From Tubulanus polymorphus (Eukaryota > Nemertea > Palaeonemertea > Tubulaniformes > Tubulanidae): a stretch of DNA of 64,000 nucleotides. Below are positions 1 through 11,445 of the stretch, piece by piece. Location: the NCBI RefSeq assembly GCF_964204645.1, contig NC_134033.1, positions 9,334,231 to 9,398,230 on the forward strand, given 5' to 3'. The first letter of the stretch is position 1. Each line of letters starts with the position of its first letter. A program made the translations under genes and the position numbers. Below the pieces are notes generated by a model that was not told where the DNA came from, did not search any database, and was given only the letters and a program-made list of their open reading frames with translations.

Positions 1-155
1 TTAGTGTTAACTATATATTCTAACTGCGTCATATCTGTGAGGAATGCATATTTCCCGGTGTTGTACACGAGATCTAAAGCATCTTGGACTTCTGTAACTT
101 CAGGCATGTCAGCCATCATTCCCCAAATATTTTGGTAAACGCCAGATTTGGCATC
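1..155 (-). CDS. Ionotropic glutamate receptor exon 15 (S2), cut by window edge
   Basis: Acceptor TTTCTACAG/GA. Encodes SGVYQNIWGMMADMPEV and KYAFLTDMTQLEYIV. The acidic residue of FLTDMT aligns with the S2 residue that holds the ligand amino group (Glu in AMPA/kainate, Asp in NMDA and delta receptors). The gene continues beyond the left edge, so the last part of S2, M4 and the C-terminus are missing. Confidence 0.9.
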
Positions 156-1892
156 CTGTAGAAATTCAAAATCACATCAGATCATATTCCACTAGCGCCT
201 ACAGAAAACATGGCTAAAAATCTTTTATTACTTGTTATGTTATACATATGTTTAATGTTGTTGGTTCAGATACGATACGTAATTTTAAATAAAGGATATA
301 GCTGTAATTCAAAGCATGCGATGGAAAATACAGAACATATGAAGATTACATCAAATAAAGAATTTGTTTTGCAGCCGTCTTTTCTGTAATTCCAAGCGAA
401 CACATCTAGCATCTTAAAGATCAAGTAGGTTAACTGAAAACGGTTGATATGCTGCTCAACATGAAATACATATTAAAGGTATAAAATGCAGTAGGGAAAG
501 TTCTTGATGAGGACCTACAACAGTGGCAATCGAGGATTCTACATCTGGTAAGTGAAGGTGCAGAGTAGTTCGGCGATAATTTTTTTCTAATCTTCAAAAT
601 GGACCATGGTCTTAGGTAAATCAATTATCAGTGAAAACTGCACCGAGTAGAAATAATAAATCTCTACATGGGCGAAAGTATGTCTTCTATACTTTTTTAT
701 TTGAAATTTGTTCCATTTTTCTCACATAGTAAGCTGAAGGGTGTATAGAGGATAGATACTTAGAGAGTACTTAATTACTGATTTAGTGTGAGAGTTTACA
801 CACCTAACGATGATCTCTAGCGAAAACCCGAAACGTCGTGTCTTTTGATTTTAATTTTTGATACATAATTCGTTTTAAGTCCTTTTACTTTGTATACTGT
901 GGGTTTTAGCTTATTGCTTATATCCTTGAATTTAGCAATTAATGATATTCATTGTTTGATTGACAAAGCACGGTACTCGAGTTGGATAATCTATCTCCAC
1001 CTGTATCGATCATATTTATACTTACTGTTCATCTGATTATAATTTGACATCTGGAATCTCTAATCAAAGCGTTACTGACAGCATTTACCCCGTATATGTC
1101 CCGACTTAATAAATTGTCATCACCAAAAATTATCAAACATCGCAATTGACTGATTCTGCTTGTATCGTTTAAGTGTAAATTGATAACCCATGACTGGAGG
1201 AGCAGTGTGTATTATCAGAATGACAACGACTTAGCATACTCAATACTTAGGAAAGATATAATGATTACTACCGTCAGTCTTCTCATTTGATTGATACTGA
1301 GTAGAAAATCCCCATGGGTTTAAAAAAAAGATCACCAGATTATCTACAGAAAAATTGAAGTGCCTTCAAATCTCAAGTTTATAATGATAGCTTTAGTAGT
1401 TAAAAAATGTATACGACATATACGTGAAAATGCCAAGGGATTGCATTATAAAACGTTATCAAACAATGCAAAGAACCCTAGCAACAGCAGGCGCTGCGCA
1501 ATATTGAATCATTTTTTTATCGTAACCAGGCACCGTCATTTCCTCTATAGTGCAAAAGTTTTAAACTTTTTAAGTTCTAAAGGTTTTGTTAGCATTATCA
1601 TATGTAACTGAAAATCCACGCAGATGAAAATTTATAGCCCTAATTCAGTCATCATCTAAAAACCATCTAAATACATGGCTTTCAGATGAAGTATACGCGA
1701 TGAAAAATTCCTTCAAGTTTAGACTTTCAAATCCATGATATCTCAGTAAACGATACATCATTATGGCTTAACGTTAATTTACAATGCTGATAATCATACG
1801 ATGTATCCATGTATTACACTGTCTAAGTTAACGCCAATAATATTCTAACGCTACCTGATCTTTAAGAAGATGTCACCTTGTTGTATACTTAC
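156..1892. other. Receptor intron without recognised genes
   Basis: AT-rich intron. It holds a diverged repeat around 790-910 (GATGATCTCTAGCG, CGAAACGTCGTGTCTT) that recurs at 8095-8215, and a 17-base match at about 522-538 to 41475-41491. No coding signal seen; the short open frames here have no family pattern. Confidence 0.6.
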
Positions 1893-2110
1893 TTCAAACA
1901 ATGAGTAAAGACTTGTGCCTGCTTTAACAAGTGGGTTTATTTCAGATTGATCAGCTATATCGTTCAGGGTTTGTAATGGAGCTGGGACTACTGGTACAGT
2001 AAGATACGCCGCCAAATCAGCCGTGTACATAGCCATTATTATGATAGCAAAAAACCACCAGGATATCACAATTATCTTACCAGACGCAGAAAGAGGAATG
2101 AAATCTGCTC
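1893..2110 (-). CDS. Ionotropic glutamate receptor exon 14 (M2 exit, M3, start of S2)
   Basis: Acceptor TTTTCCAG/GA, donor GAA/GTAAGT. Encodes SGKIIVISWWFFAIIIMAMY then TADLAAYLTV: the M3 gate motif SYTANLAAFLT is present as MYTADLAAYLT. S2 continues with the lurcher-linker PLQTLNDIADQ and GTSLYSLFE. Leaves phase 0. Confidence 0.95.
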
Positions 2111-2504
2111 CTGGAAAACGAAAACAAATGGGTCGGACCAATAGGAAATAATATCTAATAACAGGGATCGACTCTTCTTGGTCAATTGCGAGGTGGTACT
2201 TAAATGCTTGATAATCAGAAAACTAAGATATCAAATGCGCCCAGTGCCCGTAAGGTTACATTGTAAATTGTAAACTGCAAAATGAAACTGCATTCCGTCT
2301 ACGGTCGGAAAGTGAATACAATGACCCGCTAAAACAACTCCATGTGGGCTAAAATCGCCCGACATCCATCTACTTAACTTTCTTCTGGTGGCGAGCTGTT
2401 TATGCCTTTTGATTTAACCTCACATGTTTTAAATTGAATGTAAATTTAAAAACACATCTTAAATGTACGTAAGTACATCATTAATCGCAGACAGATCAGT
2501 TTAC

Positions 2505-2636
2505 CTCGTTCAAGCAACTGTGAAAACGACATCCACAAAGATTCGTCTAGTGTAAACTTCACAATCTCCGTATCTCCGACTCCTTGACCATACCCATGAA
2601 TAGGGGATAGTTTATGCACACCGTACTGGAACAGTC
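2505..2636 (-). CDS. Ionotropic glutamate receptor exon 13 (M1-M2 loop and pore helix)
   Basis: Acceptor ACATTAG/GA, donor GAACGAG/GTAAAC. Encodes the end of M1, a linker with LSPIHGYGQG, and the pore helix FTLDESLWMSFSQLLER. By alignment with known iGluRs (FMQQG) the Q/R selectivity site is Glu, followed by Arg. Confidence 0.9.
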
Positions 2637-5094
2637 CTAATGTAAATAAGTATGTATCAGTGTGATTCTCTTGGAATTGCTGGATGGATGATGTGTTCCT
2701 ATCATCCATCTCTAAAACGACATATCGAACGAATACATTACTTTTCATTTCTTAATTATGAATCTAATAAATGACCATCGGTCCTGTGGCTTATACTTCA
2801 GATTAAAGGTCAAGTGCCTTCTAATTCCTACTTTTTGAGATTTACTTTCCAAATGATGCCTAAGTATATAAATGACGACCTGGGATCAGCCTTATAGAAA
2901 TAATCACTTACTTGTCTTAAATCAGTAAAATTAAATGACTGGATCATTGACCTAGCCTATGCATCTCGACTGCAGCCGCGTGTGTGTGAACTCAGTTCTT
3001 ATAGCCTAATATATAAAATCTATAAAACAACATCATTCTTTCACTATTCACAGCTCTACTGGCTATACATTGTATGTTTGTTGTGTTATGTATTACAGTA
3101 TCAAGGCTATACATCAGAAAGAATTTAAGAATCTTAAACAACTTCTAAAAGGATTAAATACGCTACGAATGGTGGATGATCATGCGGTGCGGGATTAGAG
3201 ACTGGAAACTGTTGGATTATTTCAGACGTACACTGCTTATTTCACCGCGGATTTTTTTAAAATCTATCATCTACACTCTTAGAACAAAGGGTTCTACCGT
3301 AGAACCTTTAGGGGTTCTTGGGCTTGCCTCCCAGGGAGAACCCCTAAAGGTTCTTCAAAGAACCTTTTTTGTAGGGTTCCTTGAAGAACCCCTGGTAAAA
3401 GTTCTTTGAAGAACCATTTCGTATAAAGGGTTCTTGTTAGAACCCTTTCAATATTATCAAATGGTAAAGCTAAGTTCATTGTTTCAAACCAAATCTATTA
3501 GTTTGCCATAGCTTTGGTATTCATAAAGCGCACCAAAAGTTTGTTATTCTTCAGTGGTACAACGCGCGTGGAAATGTTTGTCTGACTACTGACGTCTGCG
3601 ATCGTGGGTTTTTCGCAGCAAACGCGCACCTGCTGTATACGGCAAACTGGTGAAAATAGCCGACTTTAAAGACTTATTTCTCAGCCATAGCTTTAATAAA
3701 ATCAAAATTAGTAACAAACTTATCATTTATACACATATCACATTTAGAAAATAGGTTTACACAATATTCTATTTAGAGGGCACTTGACCTTTAAATTTAG
3801 TCCTTTTTCGATTAACTTTGAGCTGGATTTTTAGACTCCACAATCCATAGATTATCCCAGCACCCACGAAAATACAATATTTTCATTCTTCTACTCGGAT
3901 ATCGGTTTTCACAAATAATCGATTCATTCTTGAGAAAAATTCATTCAGATTTGATTGAAAAGTTTAAAATCGAAATAAGACGACCAACTATCAACTAGCG
4001 AACCTGGTGGATCCCCACCTGCCATACGAGGAATCCTCGGTTGCCACTACCCCGTTATAGGCTTTCAAATTTTATCAGTATTTGTAACGCGGGATTTTCA
4101 CATTTGGAAACCAGATCATTGGACGCAGCGGAGAATCGGCAGTGCCTGGGTGATATCTGTTATGCTAACGGTATTCTCGAATGCAGTGTGTTACATTTTC
4201 CGTGCAAGTGAAAAACTCTGGTTTTACATCTTTTGTGAAGCGACAATAACGATAATGACAGCCGACTTGGATAGATGCCGCATGGGTATAGACTGGTGAT
4301 ATCATATATAGCGCAGCAAGAGCTTCAGTGATAATACAAATATACATTGAAATCTGAAACCCAAGGCGGTAAACCCTTGTGGGGGTTAAACACCAGGTCT
4401 AGCTCACGACTGGTACTGTTACTTACTATGAATATTAATACGACTGTTACAGTGCAGTAAAACAAGTGTTTTATGAATTCAGATGTATTTTCGTCTATTT
4501 AAGCAGTAAATTAAGTAATGGGAAAACATTAGTAAGGCCATGGCTCCCACGTGCCTCGGTATCTGGTATCGTTTCTGCTACTACCGGCTTAATAGGTCAA
4601 CTCCCTATGTTTTCACCATGAGAAAAATTTTTTCAAAATGTTCTCAGTCTTCAAAAAGTCCTACGCTTCTACTGAGGGCCGGATGGGCAATTTGATCACT
4701 AGGGCACCTGCAATTCATTGTGGTGCCCCTATGAAATGTTGTAGCTTCTTAAATGAATCATGATTACCACCAAATCTGTTGGCAATGAAATGATACATCC
4801 TGTCACACCAAGAACTATATTTAGCCCGTGAACTTGAGACAGGCCCTTTTACTATTCCCGGTCAGTTACGCATGATAAGTTTGTCTGAAGAAAGTAATGT
4901 TCTTCTTAATATTTCAATGTCTGATATTTTTGAAACCCATTGAAAGATACCATTTTTATTCGATTTCCATTAAACATCCGAACTTTTCTTGAACACAAAA
5001 TCATGAAATCAAATAAGTACCATAAATAAAATTTTCAGCACATTAACGCATTCTTTACTATCAACACTATCGAACGACACATGCCCATGCTTAC
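2637..5094. other. Receptor intron between M1 exons
   Basis: Holds the palindromic GGTTCT element at 3286-3450. The open frame at 4165-4347 on the minus strand does not resemble any receptor region and the flanking exons already join in phase without it. Confidence 0.6.
3286..3450. repeat. Foldback element built of GGTTCT/AGAACC units
   Basis: Begins AAAGGGTTCT and ends AGAACCCTTT, so the ends are inverted repeats. The interior is a chain of alternating AGAACC and GGTTCT blocks (at least ten) that would fold on itself. This looks like a non-autonomous foldback MITE. Confidence 0.75.
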
Positions 5095-5290
5095 CAGCTA
5101 TTAGTAAAGCTAGACCGAGAAAGCCCCAAACATCTGCATGAAACGGCCGAAACATTCTGAACATTTTATTCATTTCTTTCGGTCGTTTTACGATGAAACT
5201 GACTCCATCTTGAACTATAGGATGAGGAAAATCTATAACTTCTTCTCTTATCGATGTGACCGTAAAAGGTCCAATAGCCATATCGATTTC
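5095..5290 (-). CDS. Ionotropic glutamate receptor exon 12 (S1 end and M1)
   Basis: Encodes EIDMAIGPFTVTSIREEVID followed by FPHP; the Arg of SIREE is the conserved residue that binds the ligand alpha-carboxyl group. The exon ends in the first membrane helix (ADVWGFLGLALLIA). Acceptor TAACAG/GA, donor GCTG/GTAAGC. Leaves phase 1 and joins the exon at 2636. Confidence 0.95.
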
Positions 5291-5383
5291 CTGTTAGATA
5301 TTTTAAATAGATATTATATATTGCTGAACGAAGCCTACAATAGGAGATAAACTGGCAGATGACAGTTGTGTGCGATTGCTTAC

Positions 5384-5477
5384 CCCTGCTAACATTTGAC
5401 CAATCATGCCGTTCCAAGCTGTAGCGTTATTTATAGGTGCACCGTATTGTCTATCAGGGGGTTCGATTATTTTGTAA
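5384..5477 (-). CDS. Ionotropic glutamate receptor exon 11 (S1)
   Basis: Acceptor TCTTACAG/T, donor GGG/GTAAGC. Encodes YKIIEPPDRQYGA and TAWNGMIGQMLAG, the family signature WNGMIGxLxxG. Leaves in phase 0. Confidence 0.92.
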
Positions 5478-5697
5478 CTGTAAGAAAAAACATTGAAACC
5501 TCTTATACACTATTTTTGAGAAAATTGTCCGAATGAACATCCAAATTAACTAGTCTGACCTTATACTCGGATATTAATTTTTAATATCTCATTATGGTTT
5601 ATCTAGGTGACACAGAAACAAATTATTGTAATCAGACGTGTCCAATTGTACGTGGTTGAAAGTAGCAGCATGAGAATCTACTAACGTCATTCCTTAC

Positions 5698-5804
5698 CTG
5701 AAGTTAAGTTGTGTAGCCAATTCATCAAGTATATCAAAACAGAAGCCTTTATACTGAACATAAGGAAAATCTAAATCTTTCACTTTTATGTTAAACGGCC
5801 ATGC
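5698..5804 (-). CDS. Ionotropic glutamate receptor exon 10 (S1)
   Basis: Acceptor GTCTTCAG/GC, donor CAG/GTAAGG. Encodes YKGFCFDILDELATQLNF, the classic S1 helix of iGluR ligand-binding domains (GFxxDLLxxLAxxLNF). Enters phase 0, leaves phase 2. Confidence 0.92.
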
Positions 5805-7071
5805 CTGAAGACAAAAAAAGGAAAAGTGTTGAGAACTAAAAAACAGTCAATCAAATGATCAAAAACAATAGAATAGGCGTCCGAAAAAAGTTTACATTGG
5901 TTATTCCTACAATGACCAGTTTATAAAAAATGCTTTGGCGGCCATGTGCATCGTCAGAGGAGGACTTGGGGAAATAGACACATGCACAGAGAACCAGCAC
6001 TGCGTACTTTGATCCACTCCTCTATCGTAGTGTCCATCTCGTTACCTCTTGTAGCATAGCGGGTAATGGAAAATGATTTTGAAATATAATTCATTTACCG
6101 CATCTAAATGTTTTGCATAAAACTTGATAAAGGACCCTGGTCCAGTGGCTCGCCAAACTGGTGAGAAGTAAAAAAATGTGTCATGTATAGGCTACTAATA
6201 CGCAAAAATTAATTTCATCGAAAATGAAAAAAGAAAGAACATATCAAAAAGTACTTTATTTTGGTCAGTGATAACTGAATTTTTAACGAGAATGAAATCT
6301 TCGAAAAATTGTTCATGATTTTAATACCTGGAATGACATATATAAAACAACTAACACCATGAGTGGCCAAGTTTATGCAAATTTGAGGCCAGTGCCGGTT
6401 ACTGTCAAGATAAAGTTTTCGACATGGTTTTTAATAACATGACGGTAGGATCGCTTTTAGTAGGCAGACAAGCTTACATATTCACTCAGACAAATCGTTG
6501 TTATGCGCGACCTACACCGTGGCGCGCGTACTCTATAACTGATACATACACGCACTGAACACGATATATTGCATACGCGACCTTACACGACTGCTTTCAA
6601 CTCATCACTGTGCCGCGATTAACAAACTAATACAAATAATCAGGCCCCAAAACGGATCGTTAATGCGAACGTCAATAATATGACTTCAATTAATGATGAT
6701 AAAACAATAATTCCAGTCGTGTTGATATCTATGGTGGCTGATTTGGGCCATGTAATAAAAAATCACAGACGTTACGAATTTTTTTCACGGACGCTTAAAG
6801 GTCGTTTTATTGGCAATGAAACGAAAATAACCACGTTAAAACGAGACATTACCGCGATAAAACGAACTTTTTCGTTTAATGCCCGCGTTAAAACGAAAAA
6901 TAGCGCGATAAAACGAATGTTACCACGTTGAAACGAGAAAAAGTTCCTCCTTTTATTAGAACGATAACCACACTCACACGTGGTGAACGGATAATAAGAT
7001 AACTAGGGGTCCAGGGATACCATGCCCACTTGGGAAATGGTTTCCAATGCTCAACAATCTAACAATTTCAA

Positions 7072-7530
7072 TATTCAACGCCCCCTGGTGACCATATATA
7101 AAAACCAATGACCTTGAAACTCGCCACAATCATAGAATCTGTCAGCAGTTATGATTTTGTAATTGATTGTGATAACAAAATATGCCTTGTTACCACTTTA
7201 ATATGGAAATACTAAGTAACTCTACTATTCAAAGCCCTCTAGTGACCATATGCAAAACCCAATGACCTTGAAACTCACCAAAATCATAGAACATCTTATA
7301 AACTACAACTTTCCAATTGATCATGGTAACAAAATATGCCTAGGTACCAATCTAATAAGGAAACATAAATTATTCTACTATTCAACGCCCCCTGATGACC
7401 ATATAGAATTACTAATGTCCTTAAAACTCACAACAATCATAGACGATGTCATGAGCTACAATTTTGCAATTAATTGTGGTTACAAAATATGCTTAGGTAT
7501 CAATATAATGTGGAACAACTTTTTCCCACC
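7072..7530. repeat. Tandem repeat, about 153 bp x 3
   Basis: Three diverged units start at about 7074, 7228 and 7380 with TTCAACGCCCCCTGGTGACC-type sequence and each contains TTGAAACTC and ACAAAATATGCC. The open frame at 7250-7555 is a by-product of the repeat. Confidence 0.75.
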
Positions 7531-7997
7531 TATGAATAGGTATACCTATTCATAGTATATATACTATTGATACCAAGATGGCCGCCAATTGCGCCACATT
7601 TGGCCGATCAAAAATACCTGGCTCAGGTATAAAACATCCATTTCCAAAGAATACCCACACAAATTGCAATGAGAAATGGAAAACCAGTAGGAAGCTACAG
7701 GACTCAGAATTTGGGCCAAAATTTACATTTCTGGGCACTAAAAAGGTCATAGGACAACCATCTTGAGTCCGATTGACCCAATTTTTCTTATGGTGATGGG
7801 CCGTTTGGGGGTTCAAATATATCCGAAAGATCAAGGTAATTGGTATAAGCGTCTTTCCCTCAAAAAGTGTAATAAGTGCTTTGACGATTTTGACGAACAA
7901 CAATGGCTGACAGTCGGCCATCTTGATTCTGACAGGGCCAGTTTTTGGGCTGATGATGTGTCTAGGGTAGATACATGTATAAACCGAAGTCCCAAGT

Positions 7998-8212
7998 TGG
8001 CTAAAAACCCACTATCTACAGATTAAAAGATCGAAAATATATGAAGACACGACGTTTCGACCTCACCCTAGAGATCATCGTCAGTTGTGACGATGACGCA
8101 CCTGACGATGATCTCTAGGGTAAGATCGAAACGTCGTGTCTTCATATATTTTAGATTGAATAAATAAATTCTTGTTTTTAATTTCTTTTAATCTGTAGAC
8201 AGTGGGTTTTTA
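7998..8212. repeat. Palindromic repeat with CGAAACGTCGTGTCTTC arms
   Basis: The left arm runs AACCCACTATCTACAG ... GAAGACACGACGTTTCGA ... GAGATCATCGTCA and the right arm is its inverted copy, with a few bases between. A single diverged arm is at 790-910. Such GTCGAAACGT termini are common at the ends of retroelements in invertebrates; the family is not certain. Confidence 0.6.
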
Positions 8213-9059
8213 TCTTAGTTCCTTTTATTGCGCGATAGAACGACTTTTCTCGTTTTACCGTGTGGTAATTTTCGTTTTATTTTCAGTTTTAACGATGTAA
8301 TTCCTCGTTTTAACGTGGCAATTTTCGTTTTATTGCCATTGCGCGATAAAATGACTTTAAGGAGTCTGTAAAAAATTTTTTTTCAATATTTGTGATTTTT
8401 TTTTTCATGGCCCGAATCAGCCACCATAAATATCATCATCATCATCATCTTAAAATTTCGATGCTATCAGCTGATCAGTATCATAGTGTATCAGCCGTGT
8501 GGAGAACACGGAAGTATGAATTTGCGCAATTAGATAGCGTAATTTCGTCAGATATCTTGATGCAACGTTACCTTATGGACGGGATTTCAAAACTTGATGA
8601 ATCATTGAACACATCGCATACAATAAATCGTTATATCATATGCCTTGAGTATCAGATTTCGCGCTAGAAATGATGAATATGAACCTCTTCAATTGTGCCT
8701 ACATTTTGATTAGCGAAATAGCGCACCTGCTCATCCACCACATTTACATATTCAACGAATGCTATGACGTCATGAAGGAGTTCAAAGCTGGTCAACACAC
8801 ATAGCGGGTCATGACATAACAATCAGATATAACTATCCTCACTACGTGGCGCTGCGGACAGATGGAAGAAATCAGTTTGGCTTTGGTTTTCCTCGCATTC
8901 GGACGTTCTTAATATGCGGTTGTGGTGGTTCACGGCTTGGCTTTGTTCTGTGACCATGTGCCTGTTGAACTGTGTGCGTCTTCCGTTGTGCAGTTTGGAG
9001 TCTGTCGTCCGGGATATTCCACTGTGTGTGGAATATGGGGTAGTCCACTGTGTGTGGTC

Positions 9060-9420
9060 AGATCCAATGCGTTTGGATAGATTTTTGAAGCCCATTGTGT
9101 GCGGGCATCCATTGTGTTTGGGTCAAAATTTTTAGCGATCAAATGTGTTTGGATAGATTTTTGCAGCCCACTGTGTGGGGCGTCTTATGTGTATGGACCA
9201 CAATTTTTAGCGATCCAATGTGTTTTGATAGATTTTGAAGCCAACTGTGTGCGGGCGTCCAATTTGTTTGGACCAAATTTTTAGCGGTCTAATGTATTTG
9301 GATAGATTTTGCAGCCCACTGTGTGCGGGCGTCCAATGTGTTTAGACCCAATTTTAGCGATCCAATGTGTTTGGATGGATTTTGAAGCCCATGTGTTTGG
9401 AACAAGTTGCTGTAGCCACT
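9060..9420. repeat. Minisatellite, about 74 bp x 4.5
   Basis: Units start at 9060, 9137, 9212, 9286 and 9359, each GATCCAATGTGTTTGGATAG followed by GATTTTGAAGCC, an ACTGTGTGCGGGCGTCCA segment and AATTTTTAGC. Both strands give long but meaningless open frames here. Confidence 0.85.
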
Positions 9421-10574
9421 GTGTGTGGACAAGAGGCTGTGTGCGTCACAGCACTGTGTGTCATGATGCCTGCTGTTTGCGGGTGGAGGGCTGTGTGCCC
9501 CAGAGTCCGCTGTGTGTGAGAAATGAATGGAAGAATCTTTACGTTTAAAAATAGAGAGTAATAATGAATAAATGAATTTTAGGGCAGAGAAAACTCGAAA
9601 GGTCATGGTTGTTGGTTCTCCATATTCTAAGTGTGTGTACTACGTTATTCCCACCAGTGAGATTTGTCGGTCAGGGAGTTCGTCTATTATTTCTGTCTTC
9701 AGATCCGTTTCGGTGATTTTATTTAAACGCATTTTCGTTTCCGTGGAGAGTTTAATCGCGCTCATCGCTTGATTTTTTTGACTACTATCTTATTCATTGT
9801 TCTTGTTCGTGGCTGGTCAGCTTCGTGTTGCGTTTGCCTTTGTATTCATCGGGTTTTACTAGATGATCAATTTGTCTTTTATCGTTTTGGAGGTGAAAAT
9901 AAAATTGCAAAGGATTTGGGCCTGAAACCTGTTGATTGTTTACGCTGGTAATAAAGTTAGATTGTCGATCAGTTTCAATTTGTTGTTTCATTGCGTCCTG
10001 TCATCAATTCTCTAGCCGCGGGCGTATAAGTGTCCGTTGTCATTGCTTCGGTCGGGTTGGCTGGGGGGTTGATTTAGTATACTCCTTCTAGTTGCCTATA
10101 GGATACGGTACGATCTGTTTTGACTGGGTGTTGATTCTATTTTCGACGATAGTGGTTACCGTTGGGTAACTATTGCGGGGTTGCTTTTCAGTACCTTTGG
10201 TCATGTTACCGCGGCTGATGATGCCTACAAAATATTATATTTTATCTTTGAGCGATTAGGGAAGTTCGGTCCTGGGGCGTAAGGCTTTTACATATGTTCT
10301 CGATATTGCTTATTCGCGCTCGCTGTTTAACTCCCCTTGAATGTAAGTTATTCTCAAAAATTTTTCGTATCATATTTTCCATCTTAGATGCTTCAGGTTC
10401 GCATTCAGTCAAATAAGAAACGTTAAGTCACGTGAGTGTCCCAACTTTCTGGCTGGCACGACTTGAAGGTGTTTCATCCCTTGTGATTTTATAAAGAGCG
10501 TCACGACCGTCTGATAATGATCCTCAACGACCAATTATTTATCGGAACTTTATAGCGGATATAAACACAAGGAT

Positions 10575-10675
10575 CCAGTTCCACAGTGTGAGTTAGAGTT
10601 AACTCTGAGTTACAGTCAGTTCATTTTCGATTAGTTAACTCTGAGTTAAATCTTAACTCAGAACTGTGGAACTGG
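10575..10675. repeat. Short inverted-repeat element (CCAGTTCCACAG ends)
   Basis: Ends CCAGTTCCACAG and CTGTGGAACTGG are perfect inverted repeats of 12 bp. The interior alternates GTTAACTCTGAGTTA and TTAACTCAGA, so the whole unit folds back. MITE-like. Confidence 0.7.
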
Positions 10676-11084
10676 GTCAAGGTATTTCCGTGATATTTTG
10701 AATTTATTCGCTGTTCATATTCAGCGCCATTCTCGCGAGATTATCAACAACCCGGAAATAGATGAATTGGGGCTGCATCAGCAAAGAAGAAATTCAAGAT
10801 GGCCACCCCAATGGCAACCATATTTGATCACCAATGACATTTTTTTACAATAGGGGTGGATATCTCGCCAAATCCAATCTTCAAGCTAATTTTCAAAAAG
10901 TTTCACTGCAAATTACAGGCGAATTACTGTGTCGAATTCAGTTCAATTCCTGAGGTCCTGGCTTAGACCTATGCAGAAAGGAGTCAATTAAGATTCGGCT
11001 TTTTTGAAAAACCAGCACAGATGCCTATTAAAATCACGTGTAATTAAAAAGTTCAGCGCTTGCTTCTTAGTTTGATGTCCCTGT

Positions 11085-11190
11085 TTTCACATCCTCCCTC
11101 TGCAGGGACTCGAACCAGATGGCATCGCTACACTCAGCCACAGCACGAACCCCTGCATCAGTAGACCGGGTGCGCAGGTACATGCGCAGG
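11085..11190 (-). repeat. tRNA-derived SINE-like sequence
   Basis: On the minus strand an A-box-like TGGCTGAGTGTA is followed about 20 bases later by the B box GGTTCGAGTCCC and a GGGAGG tail. The anticodon arm does not fold convincingly, so it is a SINE head, not a tRNA gene. A related copy is at 11365-11445 on the other strand. Confidence 0.55.
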
Positions 11191-11364
11191 TACATGCGCA
11201 GCTTTGCGAACGAAAACTGGCGGCACCAATCAGATTGCTCGTTGTATAATCGTTGAGGCAAATTTCAAGGAAGAACTATAAATGGGAAAACCCGGGCTAA
11301 AATAAAACGGGATTTCGGATTGGCTAAAAATCACATCATCTGCATGTATCTGCGCACACGGTCA

Positions 11365-11445
11365 TTTATGGCAAGGTTTCGTGCCGTGGCAATCTCGATG
11401 CCATTAGGTTCGAATCCCTGCCGGGGAGGATGTGTTTTCGTCGCG
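11365..11445 (+). repeat. tRNA-derived SINE-like sequence, second copy
   Basis: Has GTGCCGTGGCAATCTCGATG, then the B box GGTTCGAATCCC and GGGGAGGATG. Clearly related to the copy at 11085-11190 (shared CGATGCCAT). Confidence 0.55.

Larger units (their letters stand above)
6730..8428. mobile_element. MITE copy 1 (TATGGTGGCTGA ends) with internal insertions
   Basis: Left end TATGGTGGCTGATTTGGGCC and right end CCGAATCAGCCACCATA are inverted repeats. The sequence inside each end is full of AAAACGA units (TTAAAACGA, GCGATAAAACGA). The middle (about 6950-8210) is unrelated and includes the 153-bp tandem repeat and a palindrome, so other sequence seems to have inserted into this copy. Confidence 0.6.

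Noticed and set aside
4165-4347. Minus-strand open frame in a receptor intron
   Set aside because: No receptor motif, and the neighbouring exons join in phase without it.
7550-8026. Overlapping ORFs near 7.6-8.0 kb
   Set aside because: They have no domain pattern and lie in the insertion inside MITE copy 1.
8430-8450. ATC microsatellite giving poly-His in a frame
   Set aside because: A simple repeat next to the MITE end, not part of a gene.
9060-9606. Long open frames on both strands
   Set aside because: They follow the 74-bp minisatellite and change with its phase; no protein signature.
11085-11445. tRNA genes
   Set aside because: A and B boxes are present but the acceptor and anticodon stems do not pair; these are SINE heads.
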